DNA of 64,000 nt from Vicia villosa. Lineage: Eukaryota; Streptophyta; Magnoliopsida; Fabales; Fabaceae. The notes below the pieces were generated by a model. It was not told where the DNA came from. It ran no database searches and saw nothing but the letters and a program-made list of their open reading frames with translations. Below are positions 54,902 to 64,000 of this stretch, one piece after another (position 1 is the first letter of the stretch; each line of letters starts with the position of its first letter). The translations under genes were made by a program, and so were the position numbers. The stretch is taken from positions 111,389,213 through 111,453,212 of the forward strand of contig NC_081186.1 in NCBI RefSeq assembly GCF_029867415.1. Reading direction: 5' to 3'.

Positions 54902-56644
54902 CTAATTGAACTTAGGTTTAGCATGATAAGTAACAGGAGGAACAACATGATATTCTTTAGGTTTGGCAGCATGATATTTTTTAGGTTGTGTCACATGCTT
55001 CTTGGTGTGTGAAGTGTTAAAACTTTTGGCATGTGAAGTGAGCCTAATATCATGTGAGTGGCCATATTTGAACTGATCATACAATGGCTTGTATGTGAAT
55101 TTCAAATCATCAACAGGTTCAAATTTTTGTGAGGTATCACCCTCATAGCCAACGCCAATCCTTTTGTTTCCAGAAACACCATATATCATAGAAGCAAGAT
55201 GACTTCTGCCAATACTTCTAGATAGAAACTTCCTGAAGCTCGAGTCATATTCTTTCAAAATATGATTGAGACTAGGAATGGATTTTTCTGATTCAGAAGG
55301 AGATCCAATATCTTTGGATAATTTTAAAACTTTTTCCTTCAGTTCAGAATTTTCCACTTCCAGCTTCTTAGTTTCAAATTCAAATAGCTTTTTCAGCTTT
55401 TTGTATTTGATACTAAGATGAGCATTGAGTTCCAGAAGTTCAGTTAAACTGGAAACTAACTCTTCTCTAGAAAGTTCAGAAAATACCTCTTCAGAATCTG
55501 ATTCTGATGTAGATTCTGATCTGTCATCCACTGTGGCCATCAGTGCAAGGTTTGCCTGCTCACCTTCAGAGTCTGATTCTGATTCTGATTCTGAATCATC
55601 CCATGTTGCCATAAGACCTTTCTTCTTATGAAACTTATTCTTGGGATTCTCCTTCTGAAGTTTTGGACATTCATTCTTGAAGTGTCCAGGCTCATTGCAT
55701 TCATAGCAGATGACCTTCTTCTTGTCAGATCTTCTGCCTCTAGAAGATTCTCCTCTTTCAGGCTTCTTTGAACTTCTAAAGCTCTTGAACTTCCTTTGCT
55801 TGCTCTTCCAGAGATGGTTTACCCTTCTGGAGATCATGGACAGTTCATCTTCTTCTTCTGATTCTGATTCTTCAGAATTTACTTCTTCGGCCTGAAAAGC
55901 GTTAGTGCATTTTTTATAATTAGATTTTAATGCAATAGACTTACCTTTCTTCTGAGGTTCATTAGCATCCAGCTCAATTTCATGACTCCTCAGAGCACTG
56001 ATCAATTCTTCAAGAGAGACTTCATTCAGATTCTTGGCAATTTTGAAAGCAGTCACCATAAGACCCCATCTTCTTGGCAAGCTTCTGATGATCTTCTTGA
56101 CATGATCAGCCCTTGTGTATCCCTTGTCAAGTACTCTCAATCCAGCAGTTAGCGTTTGAAATCTTGAGAACATCTTCTCAATATTTTCATCATCCTCCGT
56201 CTTGAAGGCTTCATATTTCTGGATCAAAGCAAGAGCTTTAGTCTCCTTGACTTGGGCATTTCCTTCATGGGTCATTTTCAATGACTCATATATGTCATAG
56301 GCAGTTTCCCTGTTAGATATCTTCTCATATTCAGCATGAGAGATAGCATTCAGTAAAACAGTCCTACACTTATGATGATTTTTGAATTGCTTCTTTTGAT
56401 CATCATTCATTTCTTGTCTTGTAAGCTTTACACCAGTAGCTTTCACTGGATGTTTGTAACCATCCATCAGCAGATCCCATAAGTCACCATCTAGACCAAG
56501 GAAGTAACTTTCAAGTTTATCTTTCCAGTATTTAAAGTTTTCACCATCAAATACTGGTGGTCTAGTATAACCATTGTTATCATTTCCATTGTATTGCTCA
56601 GCAGAGCCAGATGTAGATGTAATTGTTGGATTTTCACCAGACAT
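54902..56644 (-). CDS. Sirevirus-type gag
   Basis: An uninterrupted 580-codon frame starting at ATG 56644, 72 bases inside the primer site. Residues about 30-235 are the copia gag (UBN2-type) domain beginning PPVFDGENFKYWKDKL. A basic, Ser-rich stretch precedes the zinc knuckle CYECNEPGHFKNEC at about 312-325. Acidic D/S/E repeats follow (about 345-400), then a probable coiled coil at about 400-460, and a His/Lys/Tyr-rich tail. Gag builds the particle. Sirevirus gags are known for long C-terminal coiled-coil extensions, consistent with this. It ends with a stop at 54902 in a frame different from protease. Confidence 0.92.
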   Translation of the reverse strand: MSGENPTITSTSGSAEQYNGNDNNGYTRPPVFDGENFKYWKDKLESYFLGLDGDLWDLLMDGYKHPVKATGVKLTRQEMNDDQKKQFKNHHKCRTVLLNAISHAEYEKISNRETAYDIYESLKMTHEGNAQVKETKALALIQKYEAFKTEDDENIEKMFSRFQTLTAGLRVLDKGYTRADHVKKIIRSLPRRWGLMVTAFKIAKNLNEVSLEELISALRSHEIELDANEPQKKGKSIALKSNYKKCTNAFQAEEVNSEESESEEEDELSMISRRVNHLWKSKQRKFKSFRSSKKPERGESSRGRRSDKKKVICYECNEPGHFKNECPKLQKENPKNKFHKKKGLMATWDDSESESESDSEGEQANLALMATVDDRSESTSESDSEEVFSELSREELVSSLTELLELNAHLSIKYKKLKKLFEFETKKLEVENSELKEKVLKLSKDIGSPSESEKSIPSLNHILKEYDSSFRKFLSRSIGRSHLASMIYGVSGNKRIGVGYEGDTSQKFEPVDDLKFTYKPLYDQFKYGHSHDIRLTSHAKSFNTSHTKKHVTQPKKYHAAKPKEYHVVPPVTYHAKPKFN

Positions 56645-56715
56645 CTTGACTTAAGCGTTTTTCTCTTCCTGAATCTTTTCTAAACACGGTTAAGTGCTTG
56701 CACCTTAGAACCGGC

Positions 56716-56727
56716 GCTCTGATGCCA
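56716..56727 (-). promoter_or_regulatory. Primer-binding site of the Sirevirus-type element
   Basis: Minus strand reads TGGCATCAGAGC two bases after the 5' LTR, one base different from the usual initiator-Met primer site TGGTATCAGAGC. Confidence 0.85.
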
Positions 56728-56729
56728 AT

Positions 56730-57865
56730 TGAAGGATAGAAAAACACTTAGAAAAGGGGGGGGGGGGGGTTTGAATACGTGTAGCTTTAAAACTTGTAAG
56801 ATAAAAACAATTTGCACAATGATTTTTATCCTGGTTCGTTGTTAACTAAACTACTCCAGTCCACCCCCTTGGAGTGATTTACCTCACCTGAGGATTTAAT
56901 CCACTAATCACACAAGATTACAATGGTTTTCCACTTAGATAACTTCTAAGTCTTCTAGAGTATACTGATCACAACCTGATCACTCTAGGAACAATCTGCT
57001 TAGATACCCTCTAAGACTTTCTAGAGTATACTGATCAACAACCTGATCACTCTAGTTCTTACAACTTAATGTAAAAAAATTCTAAGAGTTACAGTGCTTC
57101 TTATAAAGCTATTATCACAACTGTGATTTTCTCTTAAGTTTAAGCTTAATCTCACTAATATATTTCAACAGCAATGTAGTGAGGTTGAAGATGAAGTTTG
57201 AGAGCTTTTTGAATTTGACAGCGTTTCTGTATATTACTCAGAGTTGGTTATTTTGCTTCTCATCAGAACTTCATATTTATAGGCGTTTGAGAAGATGACC
57301 GTTGGGAGCATTTAATGCTTTGCGTGATCCGTACAACATTGCATTTAATGTTTCACTCTTTTGTCAACTACCTCAAGCCTTGCTTTTGCTGTGTCTACTG
57401 ACGTTGCCTTTAATAGCTTTCAGCGTTCCTTTTGTCAGTCTGCGTAGCCTGCCAGCTAGTACTTGCTTCTGATCTGATGTTTGTGTAAACAACGTTTGAA
57501 TATCATCAGAGTCAAACAGCTTGGTGCAGAGCATCTTCTTGTCTTCTGACCTTGAAGTGCTTCTGAGCGTGATACCATGAGAACTTCAATGCTTTGCTTC
57601 TGATCTCAAGTTCTTCTGATGCTTCCATAGACCATGTTCTGATTCTGCTTGACCATCTTCTGATGTCTTGCCAGACCATGTTCTGATGTTGCATGCTGAA
57701 CCTTCTGAGTCAGTGCTTCTTACGCTGTTTTTGTGCATACTCTTTATATAATTCCTGAAATGAAAATTGCATAGTATTAGAGTACCACATTATCTCATAC
57801 AAAATTCATATACATTGTTATCATCAAAACTAAGAATATTGATCAGAACAAATCTTGTTCTAACA
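56730..57865 (-). repeat. 5' LTR of the Sirevirus-type element
   Basis: Same ends as the left LTR (TGAAGG...TAACA on plus). It has a longer G-run near 56756-56768 than its partner, which explains most of the length difference. Same tandem palindromic units and TTCTGA-rich U3. Confidence 0.95.
57273..57282 (-). promoter_or_regulatory. TATA box of the Sirevirus-type 5' LTR
   Basis: Minus strand reads CCTATAAATATG near the middle of the LTR, where the element promoter should be; the same word is conserved in the other LTR. Confidence 0.65.
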
Positions 57866-57870
57866 GTGGG

Positions 57871-60406
57871 ATAAGCTGATACATGCGGGGAACTTTCATA
57901 TGTATATTCAATTGAGTAATCAATAATTTCTCTTTGAAGTCCTAGTGTTGGGCTAAATGTGTATCCTTTAGCGCATGACATATTGTTTGTATGCATTGTG
58001 TTTCCTTAAGTTGATACTTGCAGCATACCAATATGTCGAACTACTTTAGGAGGTCTGCTTCACATATGCACTTACTTAAATTTAATATTATCTTGATTCT
58101 ATGTATTATTAGCCATTGTGCTCCCCCAAGGTTTACCATGACACAAGTACTCGGTTGACAATTATAAAGAGTAAAAGGTACCTATATGAGTCATTTAGAC
58201 TAGAAAGGCTTTATCACTTTATTGATCCACTGAATTTAATTAGAAATTCATGTTTAAATTTAGCTCCATTGAACTCCTTGAATGTTAGACGTGACATAAC
58301 TATAACTTGAATTAGCTCATTTAGTCTTTAATTTTCCGGCTTATTATACATCGTTATTAATCAAGTATCTTAAAATGCCACTAAGTTGCAAGGAAACGTG
58401 AAACATGTTGGTATTGGTTCCTTGGATGGATCAACTAGAACAACTTTATAAGTAGTGAAAAGAGGCGTCAATGTTGGCATTCCCACTTTTTGTGAAGGTT
58501 TATATGGTTGTTGTTCGTCTGATCTTTTCCTAGATGGTGATGATAGTTAATTCATGTCACTGATGCTCTTTCCAATTTGTAGGTGCATACGCCAAACGTA
58601 GTTATGACTTGGTGATTATAATTTTTTCAGAGGTATTTAGCATTGTGTCCTATTAGGAATACAAAATTGTGTTGTAGAACAGTGAAAGTTAGCCACCCAT
58701 AGTAGATATCTCTAAAAAATGATTCCCTTTTTCTTTAATTGAATGCATTGAGGAAATAACTTTGTCCCTCACATATGAGTTTCTTAACTACTCCCAACAA
58801 TGTTAAGTACAATGTGCAAGAAGTTGACCCACTAGTCTAAAAATTAATAAAAAAATAAAAGTAAATATTTTAAATTGCTTGCTTGATTGAATGTGTCAAG
58901 TGGTCTATAGAATACATTATCTTATTTGACTATTTATGTCGATAATGTGTGTTTTCCCACCACTTTGGGATATGTGGCACCCTACTTCCGATTTAGAATC
59001 TTCTCTCTTTCGCCATGTTCTGTTGACTTTATTGTCGTACGTGTAACTTTTCTAATTTGTGGTTTCACAATCTTCGCCATCTTCGATTATTGACGCTATT
59101 AGCATGAAAAATGATCATAAAATTTAATTATTAACTAATTAACTATCGATTGAGATATCGATTGAGAGACATCCGACTAATCTTAAATTTGTTTGTTTGT
59201 GGGTTTTGATGACATTATAATCTTAAGTGTAAAAGGGATCTATCAAATTATATGGATATCAAAATTCAAAAATTATGTTGGATATTTAAAAGTATGTTAA
59301 CTTTATTCATATTAAAAAGAGGATTCAAGTTTATTTATAGAAAAAGTAAAGAAAAGTGCTAAAACCCTTGTTTACTTCAAGAAATTTTCAAGTCATTATG
59401 AATTTGGGACCATATATCATATGTCCACACGTGTCTACTTGTGTGGGTCTCCCTACATGCCTAACTTTACTAAAGTTTTAGATTCCCATAGCATTCCCTC
59501 CCAAGTGATTTAACCCTACAAACAAACAAGAAATAAGGAGTAAAACAAAATCTATGAAAACTAAAGAAAAAGATATTGATTGAAAAGTTAGTAAAGTTAG
59601 CCTACAAAATGTGTGAAACACCAAAAGTGTACGCGTTTTATTATTAAGAGCAAGAGACTACTTTCAAATTTCCACAAACCGTGTAACCTAGTAATTTCTT
59701 TGGAAAATTCTCAACTCTACATATAGTTTCTATCTTCTTAAATCAATTATTATTGTTTTTGATTTGATACTACATGTCTCTTTATTCAAGATAAGATTTA
59801 TGCAAGATCCTCTTAGAAAATATCTTGTCATTTTTTATAATTTTTAAACTTCTTTTAATATGTATTAATTTTTTTTTTTTTACAAATTATCCCTAATTAA
59901 ATAAAAAGAATTAAAAAAACCAACTATTTTTTATCTATTAAAAATTGTAAAATAATTTTAAAAAGAGAATGTATATTATTATTAATAAATATTTGGATAT
60001 ATCATTTAATTTATTGTGAATCTCATATATCAGAATGTTATAAGAAATGTTACTCCAATAATTATGGATCAGAAATCAAGTCGTGATAAAAGGTTTTGAT
60101 TTTGAAAAAGATGCAATTATTCATGCTATTTGCAACCCCATTACCCTTGGTAAAAACTGTTTTGAAAAGATGCAATTATTCATGCTATTGGCAACCTCAT
60201 TACTTTTAGAAAAAATTGATTTAAAATTTTAATTTATTTTAAAATAAAAAATAATGTGACATTAAATAATATTATTTGATTGAATGATTGGTACTATACA
60301 TTTCAAATATTTTATTGAACTAGATTTAGGATCCGAGTACGGACAAACCTGATCCATTGGATGTAGCCGGATATGGAAGTGGAGTGAGAAATAATACCAA
60401 CTCAAC
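57871..60406. other. Intergenic spacer, no gene seen
   Basis: AT-rich with only short spurious frames. It contains a two-copy 60-bp tandem duplication at about 60100-60220. No transposon ends recognised otherwise. Confidence 0.5.
60100..60220. repeat. Two-copy 60-bp tandem duplication
   Basis: TTTTGAAAAAGATGCAATTA with ATTCATGCTATT and GCAACC starts at 60100 and again at 60160, with a few substitutions. Confidence 0.8.
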
Positions 60407-60408
60407 TA

Positions 60409-60690
60409 CTCTCTCTGTTTTTTATTATAAGTCGTTTTAGACTTTTCATACAGATTAAAAAAAATTAATAATTGTTGTATGAAAATGAGAAATTATGAAG
60501 GTTTTTACAAAATTATCTTTCATTAATAACATGTGGAAGATAAATTTATATAATTGAAAGAAGAGAGAATAATAAATATTTAAGGATATAATAAGAAAAA
60601 TAGCATTAATTATTCATTGGAATTGTAAAGCGACTTATATTAAAATACAATTTTTTTTCCAAAACGACTTATAATAAAAAACGGAGGGAG
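60409..60690. mobile_element. Stowaway MITE (Tc1/mariner type)
   Basis: The left end CTCTCTCTGTTTTTTATTAT and reversed right end CTCCCTCCGTTTTTTATTAT carry the classic Stowaway consensus, continuing AAGTCGTTTT on both sides. TA duplications lie at 60407-60408 and 60691-60692. It is 282 bp, non-coding and AT-rich. Confidence 0.93.
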
Positions 60691-60692
60691 TA

Positions 60693-61230
60693 AAAAATAA
60701 GGCAATCTCCATTCTATGAGTGATGAAGACATACATTTATTGTTAATTAGAGTCATTCATTATGGGGATCATGCACAATAAAGTCTTAAGAGAGGATGAT
60801 TGACATAATCAATGACAATAAATATATTACTTGGGCCTCCCTATCAATAGAGTCGAAAGTACTATATAAAAGAAGGAGTAGTAGAGGAAAATGATTATCC
60901 ACAATTTGACTCAGAAAGTATATGTGACTCTGACTTGCATCTCATCGATAGAGTTATCAATTGGTGTACCTTGTGTGTATATTGGGTGTCCAAGATGGGG
61001 CTCACTAAAATAGAGAGGAAATAACTAATTTGCTATTAGTTAAGAGTGAATTGTAGAGATTCGTTGAATGCGTTTGCAACTGAGATATCTTATGATCACA
61101 AGAATGATAATCTTTGCGTATTAGGAAAATTCTAAAAAGAGTGGGACCTTTATCTGACTACTGGCCATGATCAGTATGGTCGGCTTAAATTCTTTCAGGG
61201 TCGATCTGGTCGGCCTAGAACAAAATTAAT
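60693..61230. other. Spacer, no gene seen
   Basis: A short GGTCGGCCTAG-type word near 61180-61215 may mark the edge of the following retroelement remnant. Confidence 0.4.
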
Positions 61231-61231
61231 T

Positions 61232-61860
61232 AGATATATATCTTTTTAACGTTTGAGTTTATGGATAAAAGTTGTACAGTTTGCTCATTTTAAAACTCAT
61301 TTTTTTCAGAAATAAAATAAGTCAATCTAAAAACTAAAAGTAATAACATTTTGGAAAAAATAGTTAAATAGATGTACATCTATCTTAATCGTCGAGTTTT
61401 CAAGACACGAGTTGTACAATTAGTTCGTTTTGAATCTCATCGTCTTAAAAAAAATCAAATTGAATTAAAAAATGTTTAATTGGATGTACATCCCTTTTAT
61501 CCTAGAGTGTTCGTGCACAACTCATCCTGATTGATTGTTCGATTACTTGTCTTCCTTTCACAAAAAATTTCAATTAATACATTGCCCGTTTAAAAAAAAT
61601 TTATAAACTAAAACAAGATTAAAACATGATTAATTGAATGTACATCTATTTTATCCTTGAGTGTTCGGCACAAGTCGCACCTCGTTCTAACGCTTGTATT
61701 CCTTTCTAAAAAATTAACAACTTGATCGGTGCGAGTTCATTTCTTTTATCGCATTAAAAATGATTAATTAGATATACATCCCTTTTATCCTCAGGTTTTT
61801 GAACACAAGTCGTATCACTTGGTCATTCTAACATTTGTCTTCCTTTTAAAAACAATCATA
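61232..61860 (+). repeat. Irregular tandem repeat, five copies (112-153 bp)
   Basis: The core GATGTACATCCCTTTTATCCT with AGTGTTCG...CACAAGTCG recurs with starts near 61233, 61371, 61483, 61636 and 61771. Copies are diverged and spacing varies. Confidence 0.75.
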
Positions 61861-62239
61861 AAAATCCAAAAATTAATTTCTTTCCGTCTTAGTGCGATAA
61901 AACATTTTTCTTTGAAATTAACCAACACACAAGATTTTTCTACCAAGAACTACGTAGCTTTGAATTATCAATCGGACTAGGAGATACGTAGGAGCAAGAA
62001 TCAAATCTTGTCAAACATATAAATAAAAAATAAACTTTTTCCCCTTTACTTGTAAATACTCTTTATTCCTTATTTGATGATTAGGAGAAAATTGATATAA
62101 TAAAGTTAACAAAATTATTTTGCAAAATTAACTAGAGGTAATTGTGTACTTAAACAGAAGTCGTAGGGTGCTAATACCTTCCCTACACATAATTGACTCC
62201 TGAACCTAAATTTGGTTGTGATCAACCCTCAAATTTTTA

Positions 62240-63430
62240 AGGATGCAACAAAGATCGGTGTACTTCCTTAGCAAGGTTTTGAAAGGGGCCGAGTTGCTTT
62301 ATCATAATATAACATGTTTGAACTTGATAGTCATTGTTACAACGAGAAATCCGAGGCCTTATTTCCAAGGCCACCATATCATCAAAAAAGACTAATAATT
62401 TGATCAAGTAGGTACCGAAGAAGCCAAACTTATATGACAGGATGGTAACATTGTAGGCAGAGCTCTCCCATTACGACATAACTTTCACATCTAGAAGTAG
62501 CATTAAATCCTAGGCCCTATTTGACTTCCTATTCGAGTTTAGTATGCAAGTCAAAGTAAAAACTATTTCCTTCTGGACCTTGCTAGTGGATGAGTCTTCT
62601 AACTTAAAAGGAAGTGGATCCGAAATGATTTTTGAGGGGCCAATCAATGTTTTGTTTGAATAATATTGTGTTTTGGTTTCGAAGTTAGTAACAACTAGGT
62701 CGAATATGATGCCTTAATAAAAGGAATGAAGCTAACCCGAAGGTGAGAGCCACTAAGCTTCGGGCTAGAAGAAACTTGTAACTAATCACCCTCCATGTTA
62801 AGGGAGACTACCAAATCAAGGAGTCTTTATTATCAAATATCTGCAACAAATCCTGAAGATGGCGACAAAGTTTGAGACATTCAAGATAATACACGTTCCA
62901 TGAGAATAGAATGCTCAGGTCGGCCATCTAGCCAAGCTCTTCAGTACGAAAAAGCCAAACCTCAACAAAAAATTGATACAAGAAACTCGGAAGGTTCCTA
63001 GTACAAAAGTCGAAGAGGGGTAAGTGATAATGATAGGTACCAGTAACAGTTGGATGTCGCTCATCAATAATTATCTAACTACGGAGAAACTGCCAAAGTA
63101 CGAATCAGAAGCACGAAATATAAGGATACTCTCAACTAGATACGTCATAGTGGCAGGTATGTTTTAGAAAATGGGGTGGTCCACGCCAATGTTGAGATGC
63201 ATAGTAGAGGAAAAAGTAAACTTAGTACTAACACAAGTGCATGAAGGGATTTTTGGAATCCACATTGGAGGAACGTCTTTGGAGAGCAATCTAATAAGGG
63301 CCGTGTACTATTGGCCCAAGATGCAAAGAGACACCCTGTATTCATAAAGCAGTGCAAAAAGTGTCAAAGGTTTTCCATTTTGTTCATGCCCTTATCGAGC
63401 TCTTGCATTCGGTTATCTCACAGTTGTCGT
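62240..63430 (+). pseudogene. Gypsy RNase H, second RNase H and integrase zinc-finger remnant
   Basis: Broken plus-strand frames: VYFLSKVLKGAELLY (about 62256-62300), RPYFQGHHI (about 62352), ELSHYDITF (about 62463), the second RNase H WTLLVDESSNLKGSGSEMIF (about 62576-62636), ETFKIIHVP (about 62876), and TQVHEGIFGIHIGG with RAVYYWPKMQRD (63228-63334). The two RNase H domains again indicate the Tat lineage. Many stops. Confidence 0.75.
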
Positions 63431-63446
63431 TCTATCAATGGGGGTG

Positions 63447-64000
63447 TGTAACACCCTAAAACCCCAATTCTTAATTTAAGAGAATAAAAACAACATTTTA
63501 GGATGTCACTCAAACATACATGCATACTTTCAGCGTTTAGGGCATTACACATCTCTTTAAAAACAAATCATGCTTCTCAAACTTTTCAAAATAAAACTCG
63601 TAGAGGATAGTCTCAAAATAAAACTGATTAACCAAACAAATAATCCAAAATAATCATACAGTAGGGAATAGTCCCACAAAATCTCAGAAAACCAAAACAA
63701 AGTTAAACACATAAATAAACGATTCCCATCCCAATGTTACATATCAGAGCGACACCATGAAATCTAAAAACAAAAGTCAAATATAAAATAAAGAAGATAG
63801 GAGATACGTCGTTCCTCAGCACATCAATTATTACTGGCTACCTGTATCTACAACATAGGCATAAAAATGCCACACAACAATAGAAAAGAGGTGAGAATAA
63901 CTTTACAAGTATTAACGACGTATTAAACATGAAGGATAGCATAAAACGTACAGTTCAAACACATATCAATTCACAATCACAATCAATCATAGAGCAATTT
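63447..64000. repeat. Possible start of another LTR, cut by the window end
   Basis: The coding remnant stops and sequence beginning TGTAACACCCTAAAACCCC follows, a typical start for chromovirus-type LTRs in plants. No matching end or duplication is inside the window, and no gene is seen here. Confidence 0.4.

Larger units (their letters stand above)
46704..57865 (-). mobile_element. Complete Sirevirus-type Ty1/copia retrotransposon (11.2 kb)
   Basis: Two LTRs (1129 and 1136 bp) bound it, with the 5-bp target duplication GTGGG at 46699-46703 and 57866-57870. Minus-strand order: 5' LTR, initiator-Met-type primer site, gag with zinc knuckle, protease, integrase, RT, RNase H, a long third ORF, repeated polypurine tracts, 3' LTR. 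Large size, gag-pol plus third ORF and multiple polypurine tracts fit the Sirevirus (SIRE/Maximus) lineage. By my hand count the LTRs differ by about 19 substitutions plus small indels (about 1.7%), indicating a fairly recent insertion. Pol is broken, so the copy is not autonomous. Confidence 0.93.
61232..63440 (+). mobile_element. Internally deleted Tat-lineage gypsy remnant
   Basis: Left part (61232-62240): tandem repeats and a leader-like region including GAACTACGTAG and ATACGTAGGAGCAAGAATC, words I associate with untranslated leaders of Tat/Athila elements. Right part (62240-63430): decayed RNase H, second RNase H and integrase zinc finger. Gag, protease and RT are missing, so a large internal deletion joined leader to RNase H. 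Breaks off at about 63440 where another repeat starts. Confidence 0.6.

Overview
The window is nuclear plant DNA, almost certainly from a legume and probably a large-genome Fabeae or related clover-clade species. Supporting signs are intron-containing genes with GT..AG splice sites, long AT-rich spacers, Tat-lineage Ty3/gypsy and Sirevirus-type Ty1/copia elements, Stowaway and Mutator-type MITEs, and tRNA-derived SINEs. The species itself cannot be fixed from sequence alone. Four host genes are supported: a PYL7/8/9-type ABA receptor (14795-16154, +), a DYW-class PPR protein (17594-20455, -), a 69-residue DUF3339 protein (29179-29388, +) and an eight-exon TROL gene, the thylakoid rhodanese-like FNR anchor (33994-37318, +). 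From memory, Arabidopsis homologues of PYL7, this PPR and TROL sit together on chromosome 4 (At4g01026, At4g01030, At4g01050), so this looks like a conserved gene block inflated by transposons.

Layout. 1-9581: a minus-strand Tat-lineage gypsy element (gag, zinc-ribbon ORF, protease, RT, two RNase H domains, integrase), cut by the left window edge. It carries an ORF on the opposite strand preceded by a promoter-like G-box/CRE/TATA series. The element sits inside the reverse transcriptase of an older plus-strand copia copy (9582-10815). 11-14 kb: AT-rich spacer with microsatellites and a three-copy tandem repeat. 14.8-20.5 kb: the convergent PYL and PPR genes, separated by tandem SINE pieces. 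20.9-21.4 kb: one MITE nested in another. 21.6-28.5 kb: a LINE remnant, a MITE, decayed transposon coding sequence and two tandem arrays. 29-37.3 kb: the DUF3339 gene, a palindromic Mutator-type MITE, a copia gag remnant and TROL. 39.2-40.8 kb: a complete 1.5-kb non-autonomous LTR element with a 5-bp target duplication. 43-46.6 kb: a decayed copia copy. 46.7-57.9 kb: a complete 11.2-kb Sirevirus-type copia element with matching LTRs, target duplication, PBS, repeated polypurine tracts, intact gag, broken pol and a long intact third ORF. 57.9-64 kb: spacer with a Stowaway MITE, an internally deleted Tat remnant, and the start of what may be another LTR.

The observation I rate highest is that the antisense ORF of the gypsy element and the sense third ORF of the Sirevirus share an ordered set of motifs. 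Two unrelated LTR retrotransposon superfamilies therefore seem to carry relatives of the same extra protein, in opposite orientations. Within the gypsy element that ORF seems to have its own promoter. All statements rest on reading by eye; no searches or alignments were run.
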